15,712 nucleotides of DNA from Candidatus Tenebribacter mawsonii (lineage in GTDB: Bacteria; Cloacimonadota; Cloacimonadia; Cloacimonadales; TCS61), in the NCBI GenBank assembly GCA_030765665.1, contig JAVCCD010000257.1, positions 1-15,712 of the forward strand. Direction: 5' to 3'. Within the stretch, counting starts at the first letter, position 1. The number at the start of each line of letters is the position of its first letter. A program made the translations under genes and the position numbers. A model generated the notes under the pieces. It was not told the DNA's origin and searched no databases. It saw only the letters and a list, made by a program, of their open reading frames with translations. Below are positions 15,709-15,712 of this stretch, in pieces.

Positions 15709-15712
15709 TCCC

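Noticed and set aside
15655..15712. tmRNA 3' end as an integration (att) site for a genomic island
   Set aside because: ssrA 3' ends are common att sites, but there is no integrase gene, no second copy of the tmRNA 3' sequence and no island gene in the window. The window stops 39 nt after the CCA.
1..15712. CRISPR array, transposon or phage module
   Set aside because: I found no regularly spaced repeats, transposase, integrase, structural phage gene or terminal inverted repeats. The only repeats are short intergenic ones.

Overview
The window is AT-rich, with short intergenic gaps, clear Shine-Dalgarno sites and one TTG start. It looks like a Gram-negative-type bacterium: several products carry export signals, and there are TPR-fronted membrane histidine kinases of the HisKA_2 type. 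The gene style (divergent HtpG, PyrR, TPR/HisKA_2 kinases, CIRCE, an ANDNFALAA tmRNA tag) fits the FCB group or a neighbour such as Cloacimonadota. That placement is a low-confidence impression, because no 16S or lineage-specific marker is present.

Left half, minus strand, in transcription order: uvrC (9506-7677), a large TPR-PAS-PAS histidine kinase (7603-4964), a second TPR histidine kinase (4948-2804), pyrR (2796-2257) and htpG (2140-149). The two kinases and pyrR are tightly packed (gaps of 15 and 7 nt) and probably form one transcript. Between pyrR and htpG lies a CIRCE operator whose internal spacer is also palindromic. It can therefore act both as the HrcA site for htpG and as the terminator hairpin of the upstream operon. 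htpG ends at a bidirectional terminator flanked by fragments that look like interspersed intergenic repeats.

Right half, plus strand: a four-gene operon starts divergently from uvrC. It encodes a GT-A-type glycosyltransferase-like protein (9715-10887), a second GT-A protein fused to a C-terminal cyclic-nucleotide-binding-like domain (10891-12639), a GT4/GT-B glycosyltransferase (12639-13856) and an exported HEVSH zinc-metallopeptidase-like protein (13865-15235). Spacing is 3 nt, a 1-nt overlap and 8 nt. The operon plausibly builds or modifies a glycan or glycoconjugate, but no substrate can be read from sequence. The ssrA (tmRNA) gene follows with its own promoter (15322-15673, CCA encoded), and the window ends just past it.

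The least ordinary items are the glycosyltransferase/cNMP-domain fusion, in which the usual phosphate-binding Arg is His; the CIRCE/terminator hybrid; an Asp/hydrophobic hexanucleotide repeat inside the GT4 enzyme; and the paired orphan TPR kinases upstream of a stand-alone pyrR. I see no CRISPR array, transposase, integrase or phage gene.
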